64,000 nt of DNA from Mallotus nudiflorus (Eukaryota; Streptophyta; Magnoliopsida; Malpighiales; Euphorbiaceae). The stretch is taken from the NCBI GenBank assembly GCA_947683625.1, contig CANTUR010000038.1, positions 868,001 through 932,000 on the forward strand, in the 5' to 3' direction. Below, piece after piece: positions 12,309 to 24,430 of the stretch. The notes under the pieces are model-generated. The model made no database searches. It was not told the DNA's origin and saw nothing but the letters and a program-made list of their open reading frames with translations. The position numbers and the translations under genes were made by a program. Each line of letters opens with the position of its first letter. The stretch's first letter is position 1.

Positions 12309-13673
12309 TGACACCTTACCTTGAGTTTTTGCTTTGGTTTTTCGGATCTAGAAGTCTCTAAAAGGATGTGTCCTCTATAGGTATCCACACGAATAGCCCT
12401 TCACAAAATGAATTGGAGTGTGTGCTAGCAACCTTCTTGATTGTCTCACAAATCAAGAACAAAAGAAAAACTCTGTCTTTGTTTTCTAAGAAGAGAGAAA
12501 ACAAATTTGGAGGCAGGAAAAACTAGTGTGTTAAACCCTAGAGAATATAACATATTTATAAACTCCAAATTAGGGTTTCACCTACCAATGACCTTTTGGT
12601 AACTTCCATTTATTATATTCTGATTTTGTTTAAAAATAAATCAGAAATAATATCTTATTTATTTATTTAAAATAACATTTATCTTAAATAAATAAATAAA
12701 TAAAACACTTTAATTATTTATTTCCATAGAGTTTATTTTGGGCTTATTAAACCCAAATTCATTTTGGGCTTGTTCTAAGTGTGTGACCCTATGTGTTCAC
12801 ATAACATTGGCAGTGGGTCTAAATCTCTATTTAGGCCTACAAGTCATAAGTAGCCTCTAGCAAGACATTATGACTATCTAAGTCATGTGAAGTCAATAAT
12901 CCGACATAACCTAATTATAGTGAATTTTGTTATCCCTTTATCACATGATATCCTAATTAAACATAAGGCATAGAATGTCATCCTTATATAGTTCAATATT
13001 ATGACTTGATTCCAAGTAGACTAAAAATGATAACTCTTTATCAATTCATTTCAGCATGGCCATGCATTTTCCTTCAGTCTATCTCATCAAGGGGCCCATA
13101 GATATCTTTCTCTTATTAATGAGGGATAAACTCCTTCTGAATCATTCACATTCCTCACATAACTAATTTCATATCCAATAACATCTTATTTAATGGTCTG
13201 GTTAAAGATAATGTTAGAATGTGTCAAAACATAAAATAGCTATGTAGAAATCCATGATGATTTCAAGGTCAAAGGACCGAAATAAAATTACTGTGATGAG
13301 AAATACTTATGACAATAATCTATGCAGTATTCTCATAGTGGGTCAATCCAGTACATGATCTCTCATCATGAACCTATGAGTTAACTTAATATCTCATATT
13401 CATGATTAGTTAAACATAATCATCAGTCAACATCATACTAGCCTTAATACTTTAATATTTATATATTGAATAAATGGCTAGGGATAATTAGAATAGAACT
13501 CTTATTTTAATCTAAGGGTTTTACTATTAAGTCACATACTTGATGGTCTTAGTAAGAATTAACCATTCATATAATTATCATAAAATCAAATGATAATGAA
13601 ATACCTCTTTATTAATAAAATAAGAAAGTTAATACATAATCACAAATGATTGACCTAATACATATCACTAACA
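12309..13673 (-). repeat. Truncated LTR of the copia B family inside gypsy A
   Basis: This is an inverted copy of the copia B LTR ending CATATCACTAACA at 13673, the reverse complement of the LTR start. The other end is missing about 167 bp compared with the solo LTR 43352-44885, and homology begins at TGACACCTTACC. No target duplication can be recognised because one end is lost. It lies in what looks like an intron of the antisense PMD gene. Confidence 0.85.
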
Positions 13674-14070
13674 ACTAAAAGGTTGACCGCTTCATTAATA
13701 ATCTGGCTTCCAAGGAAGAAAAGAAGCATGGCTATGATGATGAAGCCAAAGCCATTGTTGAAAATATTATGAAGGAAAAATAGGTCATTCTTGATGCTTC
13801 TGCTTCCATATCATCCTTAGAGAAGGAAGTGGTCGACCTTGAAGCTACTTTGGTGATAGGCACACTACTCTTGAGCATTGCAAAAGGGTACAACAACAAA
13901 AAGTAAAGTATGCTTAGGCTCAAGGTGCCAAAATGAAGGAGCTATAACAAAAAAGGAAAAACCTACACCTTCAAGTTGAAAAGCTTCAAGGGAAAAAAGT
14001 ATCGGCCTTGCTTAATAAGGAAAATTCAGTGAAAGCTTTGACCAAATTCTGCCAAACTTTTAAATAGTTT
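13674..14070 (+). pseudogene. Antisense PMD gene of gypsy A, C-terminal coiled-coil part
   Basis: In the plus frame this segment reads as a Lys/Glu/Leu-rich helix with heptad-like spacing (LASKEEKKHGYDDEAKAIVE early on, ISSLEKEVVDLEA later, then KLQGKKVSALLNKENSVKAL). Such a charged C-terminal coil often follows the plant mobile domain. Scattered stops are present. It follows the intron-like stretch that contains the truncated copia LTR. The exact exon edge is uncertain, with an AG at about 13681. Confidence 0.45.
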
Positions 14071-14589
14071 TAAATGGTCAGAATATGACCAATTATGAAT
14101 ATTTTCGAATGCTTGTACAGCTTTGATTGCTGCTTTTTTAATATTTTATATATTGGCCTATGGGATGGCCTATTTAAATCTTACAAGCTCTATTGTGTTT
14201 TTGCTGAAGAACAACCATTGTAAAGAGAACAAGCTATATAAGACATTAGGTGTGATCAACCTTAATAATTTATTGGCCTTATGGAACCTTCCCCGGATAA
14301 CCTCATTAATGTGAACAAAAATTATCTCTTTATTATTAATCATAATGGGCTCAATATGATAAATCAACCTCAGAAACACATTTTCTGTAAAAATCTTACA
14401 TAAATGTCCATAATAAATTGGCCTGAAATATATTTATCATCATAGAGTAATACATAACAATGTTAGGCCTAAAAATAATTAATCGGCCTAGAATACAAAG
14501 ATTGGCCTGACAATAAAGATCGGCCTTAATTAATGTATAATTATTTACTTTGGATCAACATTATCGAATGCTGGCCGATCTATACCATC
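14071..14589. other. Non-coding spacer of gypsy A between antisense gene and integrase
   Basis: This stretch is AT-rich with repeated 'ggcct' words (for example at 14405-14530) and no sustained coding sense on either strand. It separates the 3' ends of two convergent reading directions: the antisense PMD gene from the left and gag-pol from the right. Confidence 0.5.
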
Positions 14590-15600
14590 CCACATAGATA
14601 GAAAATATCCTTTCAAATACTTACTGTTGATCAATCTAGTATGAGGGGAACCATCCTTGTCAACCAAGAGATAAGCACCACCCTTTAATACTTGACCTAC
14701 TGTCTTCCCAATTTGGACTCCACTTCTTAAGGGATTGGTCTTTAAATCTTATAGGTAATATAAGTTTCCAGACTAAGTCTCCCTTCTTGAAGTTTTTGAA
14801 CCTGACTTTCTTATTATATGCCCATTTGACTTTTCTCTTTTGTATAGAAATTTAGCCATAGGCCAAGAGTCGTTCTTCATCCAACTAATCAAGCTCTTGT
14901 AACATGCCCTAGATGTAATCCATGGCTGATATTTTTAAATGTACCTATCTCCTTAGCGAGACAACCATTAGCTCCATCAATAACATGGCCTTGTACCCAT
15001 ATACTAGCTTAAATTGGGAAGCGCCTATTATTGATTTCTAACTAGTCCTTAGTGACCAAAGTACCTCAGATAAAGTGTCATCCCATATTCATAGATTATC
15101 CTCAATGGACTTCTTAATCACCATTTTCACTAACTTGTTAGTGGCTTCGACCTGTCTATTTCCCTGGGCATAGTATGGGGACAAGTGTAGGAACTTAATT
15201 TTATAGTTCTTTGTGAAAGCCCAAATCTCCTCCCCTATAAACATCATGCCTTGGTCCATGGTTATGGACTCTAAAATCCCAAACTGATGTATAATTTTCT
15301 TGGTGATGAAGTGTATGACTGATTGCTAATTAACAGTCCTCAAAGGAGTGGCCTCCACCTATTTACTGAAATAATCCATCACAACAAGTATGAAGTTATG
15401 TCCCTTAGAAAATAAGGGGTAAACCTTCCCAATTATGTTCATTGCCCATCCTATGAATGGCCAATGTTTAACGATGGAATATAACTCCTCTACCGGAACA
15501 TGCTGGATCAGTCCATGCTTCTGACAAGCTTCACTCCCTTTGGTATAATTACTGTAGTCTTTTTCCCTGGTTAGCCAAAAGTATCCATAATGTCATATCA
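14590..15600 (-). pseudogene. Integrase of gypsy element A, degenerate
   Basis: The minus strand reads, in order, the zinc-site end (ACQKHG), WAMNIIGKVYP, VVMDYFSKWVEATPL, TMDQGMMF and SPYYAQGNRQVEATNK. These are the landmarks of a Ty3/gypsy integrase core, followed by a C-terminal part towards 14590. The first catalytic residue, normally Asp in the WGMDIIG motif, is Asn here. Stops occur in several places. The zinc-site region is present twice because of the tandem duplication at 15483-17111. Confidence 0.78.
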
Positions 15601-17111
15601 ACTACTTCATTTTCCTCCCCCCTTGATGTGCTCCTACAATTCCTTTATGAGCTTCAACTATAACTAGCATTGCTTCCTTAAGACCGATGCATCTTATTAG
15701 TTCTCTCGAGAATGATCTTCTGTACAACTCTCCATCTACTTATAGCATCTTAGTTGCCAAGACATTGATTTGTTGTTTGGCCAATGGCAATGGGTTGTTA
15801 AGGTATTCTTCAATCTTCATCCTCTAGTTAACCTCCAGATAAATGGTAGCAACCTGTTAGCAAAGATCGTTAGCCATCAGTAGTAAAGATGAATAAGGTC
15901 ATATCAATGTTGGGATAGATTGGATCTTGTCCTTGTAACTAAAGCCCAATTGTGCCAAATCATTTGCTTCATTATTAAACTCCTTTTCTAGATATTGGAG
16001 TTAGGCTCTTGAAAAGCCCTTCATCATGTGTTGGACTTTTTTATAATATGCCTCCAATATGGCCAATTCACACTTATATTCTCTTGAGACTTGCTTCACA
16101 AACAACATTGAATCTCCAAAGATATCCACATCATGCGCCCTAAGTTCAATAAGGATATCAAGTGCTATCAAAAGTGCTTCATACTTAACCTGGTTATTAG
16201 TGCAAGGGAAGTCTAGCATAAATGATAGATTTATCTTGATGCCACGAGGAGATTCTAAGACCACTTCTACCCCTGAGGCCGATGACGCTCTTAAAATGTA
16301 ACTCCTCTACTGGAACATACTGGATCAGTCCATGCTTCTGACAAGCTTCACTCCCTTTGGCATAATTATTGTAGTCTTTTTCCATAGTTAGCCAAAAGTA
16401 TCCATAATGTCATATCAACTACTTCATCTTCCTCCCCCCCTTGATGTGCTCCTACAATTCCTTCATGAGCTTCAACTATGACTAGCATTACTTCCTTAAG
16501 ATCGATGCATCTTCTTAGTTCTCCCGAGAATGATCTTCTGTACAGCTCTCCATCTAATTACAGCATCTTAGTTGCCAAGAAATTGATTTGTTGTTTAGCC
16601 AATGGTGATGGGTTGTTAAGGTATTTTTTTAATCTTTGTCCTCTAATCTGCCTCCAGATAAATAGTAGCAACCTATAAGCAAAGATCATTAGCCATCAGT
16701 AGTAAAGATGAATAAGTTCATATCAATGTTAGGATAGATTGGATCTTGTCCTTGTAACCAGAGCCCAATTGTGCCAAATCATTTGCTTCATTATTAAACT
16801 CCTTTTCTAGATACTGGAGTTAGGCTCTTGAAAAGCCTTTCATTATGTGTTGGACTTTGTTACAATATGCCTCCAATGTGGCCGATTCGCATTTATATTC
16901 TCTTGAGACTTGCTTCACAACCAACATTGAATCTTCAAAGATATCCATATCATGCACCCTAAGTTCAGCAAGGATATCAAGTGCTATCAAAAGTGCTTCA
17001 TACTTAACCTAGTTATTAGTAAAAGGGAATTCCAGCATAAATGATAGCTTTGTCTTGATGCTACGGGGAGATTCTAAGACCACTTATACCCCCGAGGCCG
17101 ATGACGCTCTT
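15483..17111. repeat. 818-bp tandem duplication inside gypsy A
   Basis: Unit 1 (about 15483-16292) and unit 2 (about 16300-17111) are direct copies. Both run from 'aactcctctac-ggaaca' to 'gaggccgatgacgctctt', and matching words are offset by 817-819 bp (15495 to 16312, 16275 to 17094). The unit spans the junction of the archaeal-type RNase H and the integrase zinc region, so element A has two partial copies of each. Small differences (about 1 in 20-30 bases) show the duplication is not very recent. Confidence 0.9.
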
Positions 17112-17660
17112 GAACCATCAAACCAAACTCTCCATCTTTTAGCTTCATAAAGATCAACTGGTATTTCTAATATAAGGTTATCAGCCAAGAAGTCTATTAA
17201 CACCTTCCCTTTAATAGCTTTCTGAGGTATGTACTGCAATGCAAACTCCGACAATGCCATAACCCATTTACTAAGTGGATTTCTAAGGAACGGCCTTGAT
17301 AGTATGCATTTGATAACATCGGTCTAACTAAACGCCCATACAAAGGAAGAAAGCAAGTAACATCTAAGTTTGTAGTATGTGAAGTATAAATAAAGCCTAA
17401 GCTTTTCAATAGGTGAATGCCTCATCTCTATGTCTGTTAATGCATGACTGAGGTAGTAGATTGACCATTCATGTTCTTCATATTCCTAGGAGAGTAAACT
17501 ACCTATAGAGGTTTCTGAGGCTAAAATGTAAAGAATTAAGGGTTAATTTGGCGTAGGGGCAATAATGACTGGTGGTTGAGTTAGGTATGCTTTGATCTTA
17601 TCAAATCCATGTTGATGTTCATACATCCATACAAACTCCTCCCTGTCTTTGAGTTTTAGT
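16001..17660 (-). pseudogene. RNase H and archaeal-type RNase H region of gypsy A (duplicated)
   Basis: The segment 16001-16264 reads as an archaeal-type RNase H (DFPCTNNQVKYEALLIALDI, then FGDSMLFVKQVS), with a second copy at about 16820-17060. The normal RNase H remnant precedes it at about 17110-17660, including a KSLGFIYTSH-like strand. Two RNase H types in one polyprotein point to the Tat/Ogre lineage. Stops and frameshifts prevent translation. Confidence 0.72.
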
Positions 17661-17680
17661 AGGGCTGACCAAATCCTCAA

Positions 17681-18417
17681 TTAGCTTACTGTATTGGATA
17701 TGAATCTCCTGAGGTAGTTTATTTGGCCAATTAACCTTTGCAGTTCTTTTTTTAACTTAAGCAGTGCAGCTTGGATGATTGCTTTAGTCTTGTTGGTGTC
17801 TACTTTTACCGCCCTTTGGTGCAATAAGAATCCTAGAAAATAGGATGTTGATACTCCAAATGCACACTTAAGAAGGTTTATCTTAAGCTGATGGAGCCTC
17901 ATTCTTTTGAATGTCTTTATTAAATAGGCTAAATGTTGTTCATCGGCCTTAGACTTAATGATCATATCATCTATATATACTTCCATAAAGTCCTCAATCA
18001 ATGAGTTGAAGATCTCATGCATTGCTCATTGATATATAGCACCATCATTTTTAAGATTGAATGGCATGACAACCCACTCGTAGCTCCCAAGTGCACCAGG
18101 ACACCTAAAGCCATCATACTCACATCATTCTCTTTGATTTTTATCTGATTATAGCTCGAGTGACCATCCCTAAGGCTGAGGATGTAATGGTCTGATGCAG
18201 CATCAATGAGCATATCAGCCATGGGCATAGGATACTCATCTTTAGGAGTTGTAAGGTTTAAATTCCTAAAGTTAATATATATTATGATCTTTTTATTCTT
18301 GTTTACTACAGGGACTATATTTGATAGCCACTGGTTATATTGTGCTTTTCTGATAAACCCCAACTTAGTAAGCCTCTTGATTTCATCGGCCACCAACTTC
18401 TCTACATCCCTAGACAT
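17681..18417 (-). pseudogene. Reverse transcriptase of gypsy element A, degenerate
   Basis: In two overlapping frames the minus strand gives the fingers (IKRLTKLGFIRKAQYNQWLSN), the palm start (FRNLNLTTPKDEYPMPMADM), SYNQIKI and the catalytic YIDDMIIKSK motif, then the connection region CAFGV...LGFLLHQRA. The D of the first catalytic motif reads as SLRDGHSSYNQ. A frameshift near 18000-18020 separates the halves. Family identity (Ty3/gypsy) is clear. Confidence 0.88.
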
Positions 18418-18989
18418 TCTTCTAGGAGGTTGAATATAATGTCAATAACTAGGCTTGATTGGCAACTTATGTTCAACCAATTATCAGTCAAGATCAGGTA
18501 TCTCCTTATATGTCCAGGAGAAACAACCTTTATATTTCCTCAATAATTCCACTACCTTTCTTCAAATTCTATGCTAAGTTTGGAGCTAATGTAGATTAGC
18601 CATTTATCGGCCTTAGTCCTCAGATTAATTTCCTTCAACATATCCGGGGTTTGAACAGGACCATCTCCCAACTTGTTGGCAAGGATTCACATATCACCAA
18701 CTTTTAATCGGCCTATAGGATCCTACTCTTCTTCTTTGAAAATGCACTCGGCCAATTTGACTTGCCTATTAATTAAAGAGGTTTGCAACATCATCATCAT
18801 CATTGGTAATAATTGATCTTCCAACTTATGTTACTATAACTACTATAGGTTGATCCATTGATATATTTGGCTTAGAGCCCTTCTTGAACCTAGTAAAATG
18901 AGGCAAGTACATCATGGTCTCTACATGAAAGGCCTCTTCACCTGATGGGTTGGGATCCCCATGGATGACCTCCATATCTCCTTCAGGCC

Positions 18990-19330
18990 TCTAAATGAAC
19001 AACATTTAATGTAGAGAAGAAGGCACACAAGCATTGGAGTGAATCCAATCCCTGTCCAGGAGCACATTGTAATTAGTTTTCACATCCATGATGAAAAATC
19101 CCCCTTATGACTCATGTCTGCCTACTTTGACATTCAGTATAATGAATCCTTTAAGATCTCAATCATTTCCTATAAAATCTATCATCATAGCATTAGTTTT
19201 CTCAATGTCCTTAAGTTCTAGCCCGATTTTCTTCAAAGTTCGGAGTAATGGAATGTTGACTCGAACACCATTGTCCACTAGAACTCTCTTCATTTCCACT
19301 CCATTGAAATCAGCCTTAATATACAGTGGT
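18990..19330 (-). pseudogene. Aspartic protease remnant of gypsy element A
   Basis: The minus strand reads RVLVDNGVRVNI near 19240-19290, the protease active-site strand with Asp retained, and YNVLLDRDWIHSNACVPSSLH near 19010-19070, the conserved end of the retropepsin domain in plant Tat/Athila-type elements. It lies between gag and reverse transcriptase, as expected. Confidence 0.65.
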
Positions 19331-20149
19331 CGAATATGTTGTTCATCAGGATGTTAGGCTGTGGGATGGTTAAATATGCTCCCCATCCATCGTCTAGCTC
19401 CTAATCATTAGGGGTGATAACATCCCCATCTAAAGTGGATCTTTGGCCAAGCATTGGTTTGAAGTCATTTAGTAAAGTTACAATATTGATATTAGAGCCT
19501 GAGACTTCTCCTTTTGGTGATGGTGGAGGCAGTAGACCATCCTTGATTTTGCCTTCTTTTATAAACCAATACCACTACACCTTCCCTTTGCCCTTATCCT
19601 GCTTTGTGTAAGTTAAAATTGGAGTAAGGCTTCTTGTGGGGATCAATTTTTCACCATACATCATCTTCATAGTGTTATCCCTTCCATTAGCAATTCTCTT
19701 CTCATGCTCCTTTTCTTTGGGAGTCCTATCCTTTTCAAGCCTCAAAGGCCGATTAGTATTTTTCTCTTTGTCTGCTCGAGGCCTCCTTACTGAACTGCTA
19801 GAGGCTGATGGTTCATGATTCTGCCTGGCTAATTGGTGAAGCCTCTGCATTCTCATTTTCTAGGTCTTGGTCATATTAATCCTCCCATCTTTATCAGGAT
19901 ACCATACCCTCTTGAAAATATCATTCTTAGGCTTATACTTTTACCAGTCCTTAATTGCCTTTAGCTTAAAAGTCTTGGTATTTGGCAGATTCAATGAATG
20001 ATGTTTAAAAGTCATGTCTTGCTCATCTTTTAGCCTCTGCCTCTTAGGTGAGTGAGATCGGCTTCTTCCATTAGTTGAAGGTGTCACTTTGGCTTCTTTT
20101 GACTAATTAATTGAACCCTATCGGTCTTATTTCACTTATCTTAGAGACT

Positions 20150-22130
20150 TGTTGCTCTCTTTGGGAGTTTACTTAAAAGAATTTTGACATGTCGAGCATG
20201 CTACTTCTTCTTTATGAGTGGCATTGACCTCCTTATTCACCTTTGAGTCCTCTCCCTCATCTTCTACTTCTAAGAGTTTCAGCTCCACTCTGACTCTAAG
20301 CCAACTAAGAGTCCATGGTTCACCCTTCCCTACACTAAGGACCTTAACATCTTTAGGAAAAATTATATTGTAAGGTATTCTAGGGAATATCACGTTGATA
20401 ATTTGGCCTTACCCTTTCTTGGGAATAAAAGCTTGTCGTCATCAATGGCTTTTTAAATAACATTCCTGAAAATGACACAGTTGTTAGTTGTATGTCTCCA
20501 AGAAGTATGCCACTTACAATATTCTTTACCAACCTTATCCTCAAGAGGAGGAATAACGTGGCCATCAAATAATTTAATTTGGCCTTCTTTGATTAGGGCA
20601 TCAAAGATCTCATCGTCCTTGTAAGGTCAGAAGAGTACTCCTTAGCTATTTGATTTGCCTTGGGATTTTTCTTTTTTTCTTTTATTGTTGTCGGCCTCTT
20701 AAGGGCCTGACATTCATTGGGCTTGGTCCTAACATACTCGGCCATGTTGATGATCTCATCATCAGAGTCAGTCTCATACTCCTCATTAATGGTCGATATA
20801 TCAAGAGGGTCTTGATAATAAGTCTTTTTTGAGGATGACCTTCTTTGGTCTTTTTCTTTGAGCAACCTTTTATAATTAATAGCCCGAGTGGTTAGCCTAA
20901 ATAAGTCCCTAAAATGGTGTCCCTCAAAGTGCTCCCTCATAGAATAGTTAAGTCCCCTAATAACCATAAGGACACATTTGGCTTCACTGATGACTGAAAT
21001 ACACTAAGTCCTAATTTTGTGAAACTGCATTACATATTGTTCCATAAACTCTATTGTGAAATTCTAGCCAAATCAACTAAGGATATATTGGGTCTGGCCT
21101 TATAAAATTCCACATGGAATTTTTCCTTTAAGTCTTTCCAAGTAGTTATGGAATTAAAAGGAAAGTATATGTACTAGGTAAAGGCCAATTTAGTCAAAGA
21201 ATTACCAAAGAGTCTTAACCTCTAAAAGTCATTAGCCAATATCTCTCCATATTGTACTATGAATCGAGCTACATATTCAATTGAATATTGATGTTTTTCC
21301 TCACCTGAGAATAATATAAATTCAGACACTTTGTATCCTCTAGGAAAAGGATGTAATTTATCTATCAAGTCAGGATAAGGTTTATTATACATCGGCCTAG
21401 AACTGGGTTTAAAATCTATTCCTATTTTTCCAAAGTGTCTCTTAGTAGACTATGATCAGTCATAGGTGGCCGATACTCATACTTGTTGTCATTATTATTA
21501 TATTATGCTTGATTACTATATGGGTCTACATCCTAGCCTGAGGTTAATTCAATAACTTGACCTTATTCATCATATGTGAACATAGTACCGGCCTAATTAG
21601 GGTTGTGGCCCATTGCTCGACCTTGATAACTATTATCATTGTAGTTAACAGATTGGGCTTGATAACTTCTTTCATTATCATCGGGCCTTCTCTTTAGATG
21701 CACATTACCGTACTGTAAGTTATAACTATAAGGTTTATTGGTGTTTGAGGCATACCTAGAAATTTCCACATTTTGTTAACCCTCGAGAATTGATGATATG
21801 TGATACATGTTGACATTAATTTCCTCCAGTTGCTTATAGGACTGCATCTAGATTGACTCATTCCTCTCTAGAATCAACCTCAAGACCATTGACATCTACA
21901 CGATGAGGTCATTGAAGAGAGTATGATTCTCCCTTGACACCTTGTCTCTGAGAAAATCTACATCTTCCCTACCAAGGATGGGATGTCTCCTGAATGGCAG
22001 AGCACAATTGTACTCCTCTTTGTTATTTAGGGGTTCATTTCGGCCATGTGACTGCTTGATGCATCGATCTTGTAGTTTGAAGCGATCCTCTTATTAGATT
22101 TACTCATGGTAATGGGTCTCTATGATCTCA
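20150..22130 (-). pseudogene. Gag region of gypsy element A, degenerate
   Basis: On the minus strand 20593-20967 reads as the Gag C-terminal part (RGLNYSMREHFEGHHFRDLF, then an acidic EEYETDSDDEI stretch and MAEYVRTKPNECQAL). This is followed at about 20430-20530 by a Cys/His segment with the 'WHTSWRHTTNNC'-like pattern. The gag core (capsid-like helices) lies around 21000-21400 with stops, and the N terminus and leader lie towards the primer-binding site at 22150. Short, partly frameshifted frames only. Confidence 0.7.
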
Positions 22131-22149
22131 TCTGCACAAGCATACAAGT

Positions 22150-22167
22150 GTCCCACCAAGAGTGCCA
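22150..22167 (-). other. Primer-binding-site-like sequence of gypsy A
   Basis: The reverse complement TGGCACTCTTGGTGGGAC starts with TGG, six bases inside the 5' LTR, as expected of a tRNA 3'-end complement. I do not assign the tRNA. Confidence 0.55.
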
Positions 22168-22173
22168 AAAAGA

Positions 22174-22765
22174 TGTTTGGCCTAAAAAATATTGAGAATC
22201 AGTCCAAGCACTTTTTGATGTTTAAATGGGTTTGTGTGAGCCTTTTACAATATCACAAAAAATTGTATTAAAGAACAAGGGTTTTATCACCAACTCAAGG
22301 TAGTGACAGGGGCAAGAAACAGGTTCAAGTCTCTTCTAACCTGTTTGATTTGGATCAAATAAGAGGTTTGCTTCACTGAGAAGTTTTAATCACTAGGATC
22401 TAAATAAAAGACAATATATATTGAGTTTTTTTTTGAAAATGTGTAGAGCCCTTATTACAAGGTCCTGGAGCCCGATCAATTATGGAAACAAAAATCACGT
22501 GAAACTTTCCTAACTAAGCCTAAGGAAATAAATCAACATAAAAAATTATCTATAACAAGGAAATAAATCAAACAAAAACCTTCCTAAATTACAATAAGGT
22601 AAATTTTCTAATTGTCCTGGATCAAGGCATGCATATAATGTGCCAAAAATGAATCTTGACCAATGGATAACCATTCAAACACCAACTGGACCCTGTGAAG
22701 TGGGTTTAGGTTTGATTTAGGGCTTTAGTCAAGCTCGTTTGGGCCATTCTGGACCAGTACAAACA
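22174..22765 (-). repeat. 5' LTR of gypsy element A
   Basis: It has TG...CA ends (TGTTTGG at the left, GTACAAACA at the right on the plus strand) and aligns with 184-829. It is flanked on the right by TGTCC, the target-site copy. Its last 20 bases are included in the direct repeat described at 22746-24060. Confidence 0.85.
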
Positions 22766-24060
22766 TGTCCTTAATTCGCTGAGAAACATATAGCTGCTAA
22801 AAGAAATGCAAAATCTGCAGGGCTGATGAGCTCACTGCAATAGATCTTCCTATTTTCGATTACAATGAAACTCATTACAACTAATCCATAAACGCCAGAG
22901 GATTATTACCACATATTCCTTTTGATAATCATTCAATGAAGATATAATCGATAGAATGTGCTTCCTAGTGGTTAGCACTATGACCGAGTACGTACCGGTA
23001 CGATAGATGACAGGTTGAACTACTAACTTATTGTGGAAATTATGACTTGATTGATGTGAGATGTGATTGATGGTGTGATTACTAGAACTCGGTTGACTAA
23101 GTGTCCCGGGGCCAATCACACTGACAGTCAGACTGCTGGAGCTCGATCAACTTAGTGTCTCAGGACCAATCTATTGTCCAGTTGGATTAAGTGAATTTAT
23201 TTGGAACTAAGTGGGCCTGTATGGCTAGAGCGATTTCTATTGATATTTGAGGTTGCGATAACTTAGGGTTCTATTTGATCCTTCATAAACTGATGATTTT
23301 CAGTATTAAATATAAAATGATTTTCTTTGCATCTGTGTGTACTTGCTTGTATATATATTTATTATATATACTTTTGAGTGTCTACATTTAACATCTAGTT
23401 ACGCATATATATATATATATATATATTATAATAATTCACTCAGTGAGGTCTGACTCCCCTCAGTTGATGTTTTTACAGAAGAGTCATCTTCTTCAGACCT
23501 CAGCAGTAGGCCTATCCGCCAGATTTCTTCCGCTCCGGCCTTATTATGTAAATTACTTACTTAGTTATTTATTATTGTACTCTAGAAAACTGCAGTAGTT
23601 ATATTATGTATCAATACTGAGTTTATTTATTTTGATGTATGAGATTTTAATTCATATCTTTAATCTGAATAGTGTATTAAATTATTTCATGATATGAAAA
23701 GATTATCTATTTATGTTAAATTGAAATTTTATTTATGGCATATTTTAATTATTTATTGTATGTTTTTATTATTTAAGGCTTACTACGGATTTCGGATTCG
23801 ATAGAATTCCCGTTTTCTAGCGCCGATCATGATTCCGATTTTGGGTCGTGACAATTCTGGACCAGTACAAACATGTCCTTAATTCGCTGAGAAACATATA
23901 GCTGCTAAAAGAAATGCAAAATCTGTAGGGCTGATGAGCTCACTGCCAATAGATCTTCCTATTTTCGATTACAATGAAACTCATTACAACTAATCCATAA
24001 ACGCCAGAGGATTATTACCACATATTCCTTTTGATAATCATTCAATGAAGATATAATCGA
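22746..24060. repeat. 206-bp direct repeat flanking a 0.9-kb insertion
   Basis: Bases 22746-22951 and 23854-24060 are almost identical; I see a one-base insertion (CTGCAATAG versus CTGCCAATAG) and one substitution (CTGCAGG versus CTGTAGG). Each copy contains the last 20 bp of the gypsy A LTR plus LINE sequence. They bracket the TGTCACGA-ended repeat at 22952-23853 exactly. This is far too long for an ordinary target-site duplication. Confidence 0.92.
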
Positions 24061-24310
24061 AACAAACCAGTTGTAAACTAAAGCATTAACAGTGTTATGA
24101 ACTCGCAGTCCCAAGTTTGATGCAAATCAAACACATTGAGCCCAAGGACAACCAACAAAGACTTGAAAAGTTATTTCTTGTTCCCAACACTTGTTACAAA
24201 ATAATTGTGTCTCCATTCCTCTAGTAGCCAAACTATCTTAACAGGGCAGAATATGCTTAAATCTCCACGTGAAATGTTTTACCCTTTGGAAGCACTTGGA
24301 GTTTTCACAA
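22766..24310 (-). pseudogene. LINE reverse transcriptase C-terminal (zf-RVT) remnant, interrupted
   Basis: The minus strand from about 24310 down reads the plant LINE zf-RVT signature (RVKHFTWRF, then SLATRGMETQLFCNKCWEQE, FVGCPWAQCV) followed by SIISSLNDYQKEYVVIILWR and NEF, typical of the linker before the RNase H-like domain. The end part is present twice (22766-22951 and 23854-24060) because of the direct repeat and is split by the element at 22952-23853. Reading would continue into 183-1 on the other side of gypsy A. Stops make it a fossil. Confidence 0.7.
22952..23853 (-). mobile_element. TGTCACGA-ended repeat element (solo-LTR-like), copy 1
   Basis: The reverse complement begins TGTCACGACCCAAAATCGG and contains GGCGCTAGAAAACGGGAATT. 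A second, diverged copy in the opposite orientation occupies 62774-63690. A TGTCACGAC start is typical of some plant LTR families, but I cannot recognise a clean CA end or primer-binding site, so the class is open. There is a TA-dinucleotide run at about 23405-23426 inside. Confidence 0.6.
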
Positions 24311-24430
24311 AGACGTCTGGAATTTACGATTGGTAGTGGAAAAGGAAGCCAGATTCTGGTCAGTGTTGCAAAGCTTGAGGGCGTCACAGTAAGCAATTTG
24401 CAATGCAGACTGGCCACTAATACTGTATTT

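Larger units (their letters stand above)
184..22765 (-). mobile_element. Ty3/gypsy LTR retrotransposon A (Tat/Ogre type), degenerate, with nested insertions
   Basis: This element has two similar LTRs (184-829 and 22174-22765), a primer-binding-site-like sequence just inside the right LTR and a polypurine tract just inside the left LTR, so it is transcribed right to left. The flanking 5-mers are TGTCT (179-183) and TGTCC (22766-22770), a target duplication with one mismatch. The order on the minus strand is gag, protease, reverse transcriptase, RNase H, a second (archaeal-type) RNase H, then integrase. A second RNase H is a hallmark of the Tat/Ogre lineage. An extra gene lies antisense between integrase and the 3' LTR. 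Stops, frameshifts and an 818-bp tandem duplication make it non-coding today. Copia element B (1320-10378) and a truncated copia LTR (12309-13673) are nested inside it. Confidence 0.88.
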
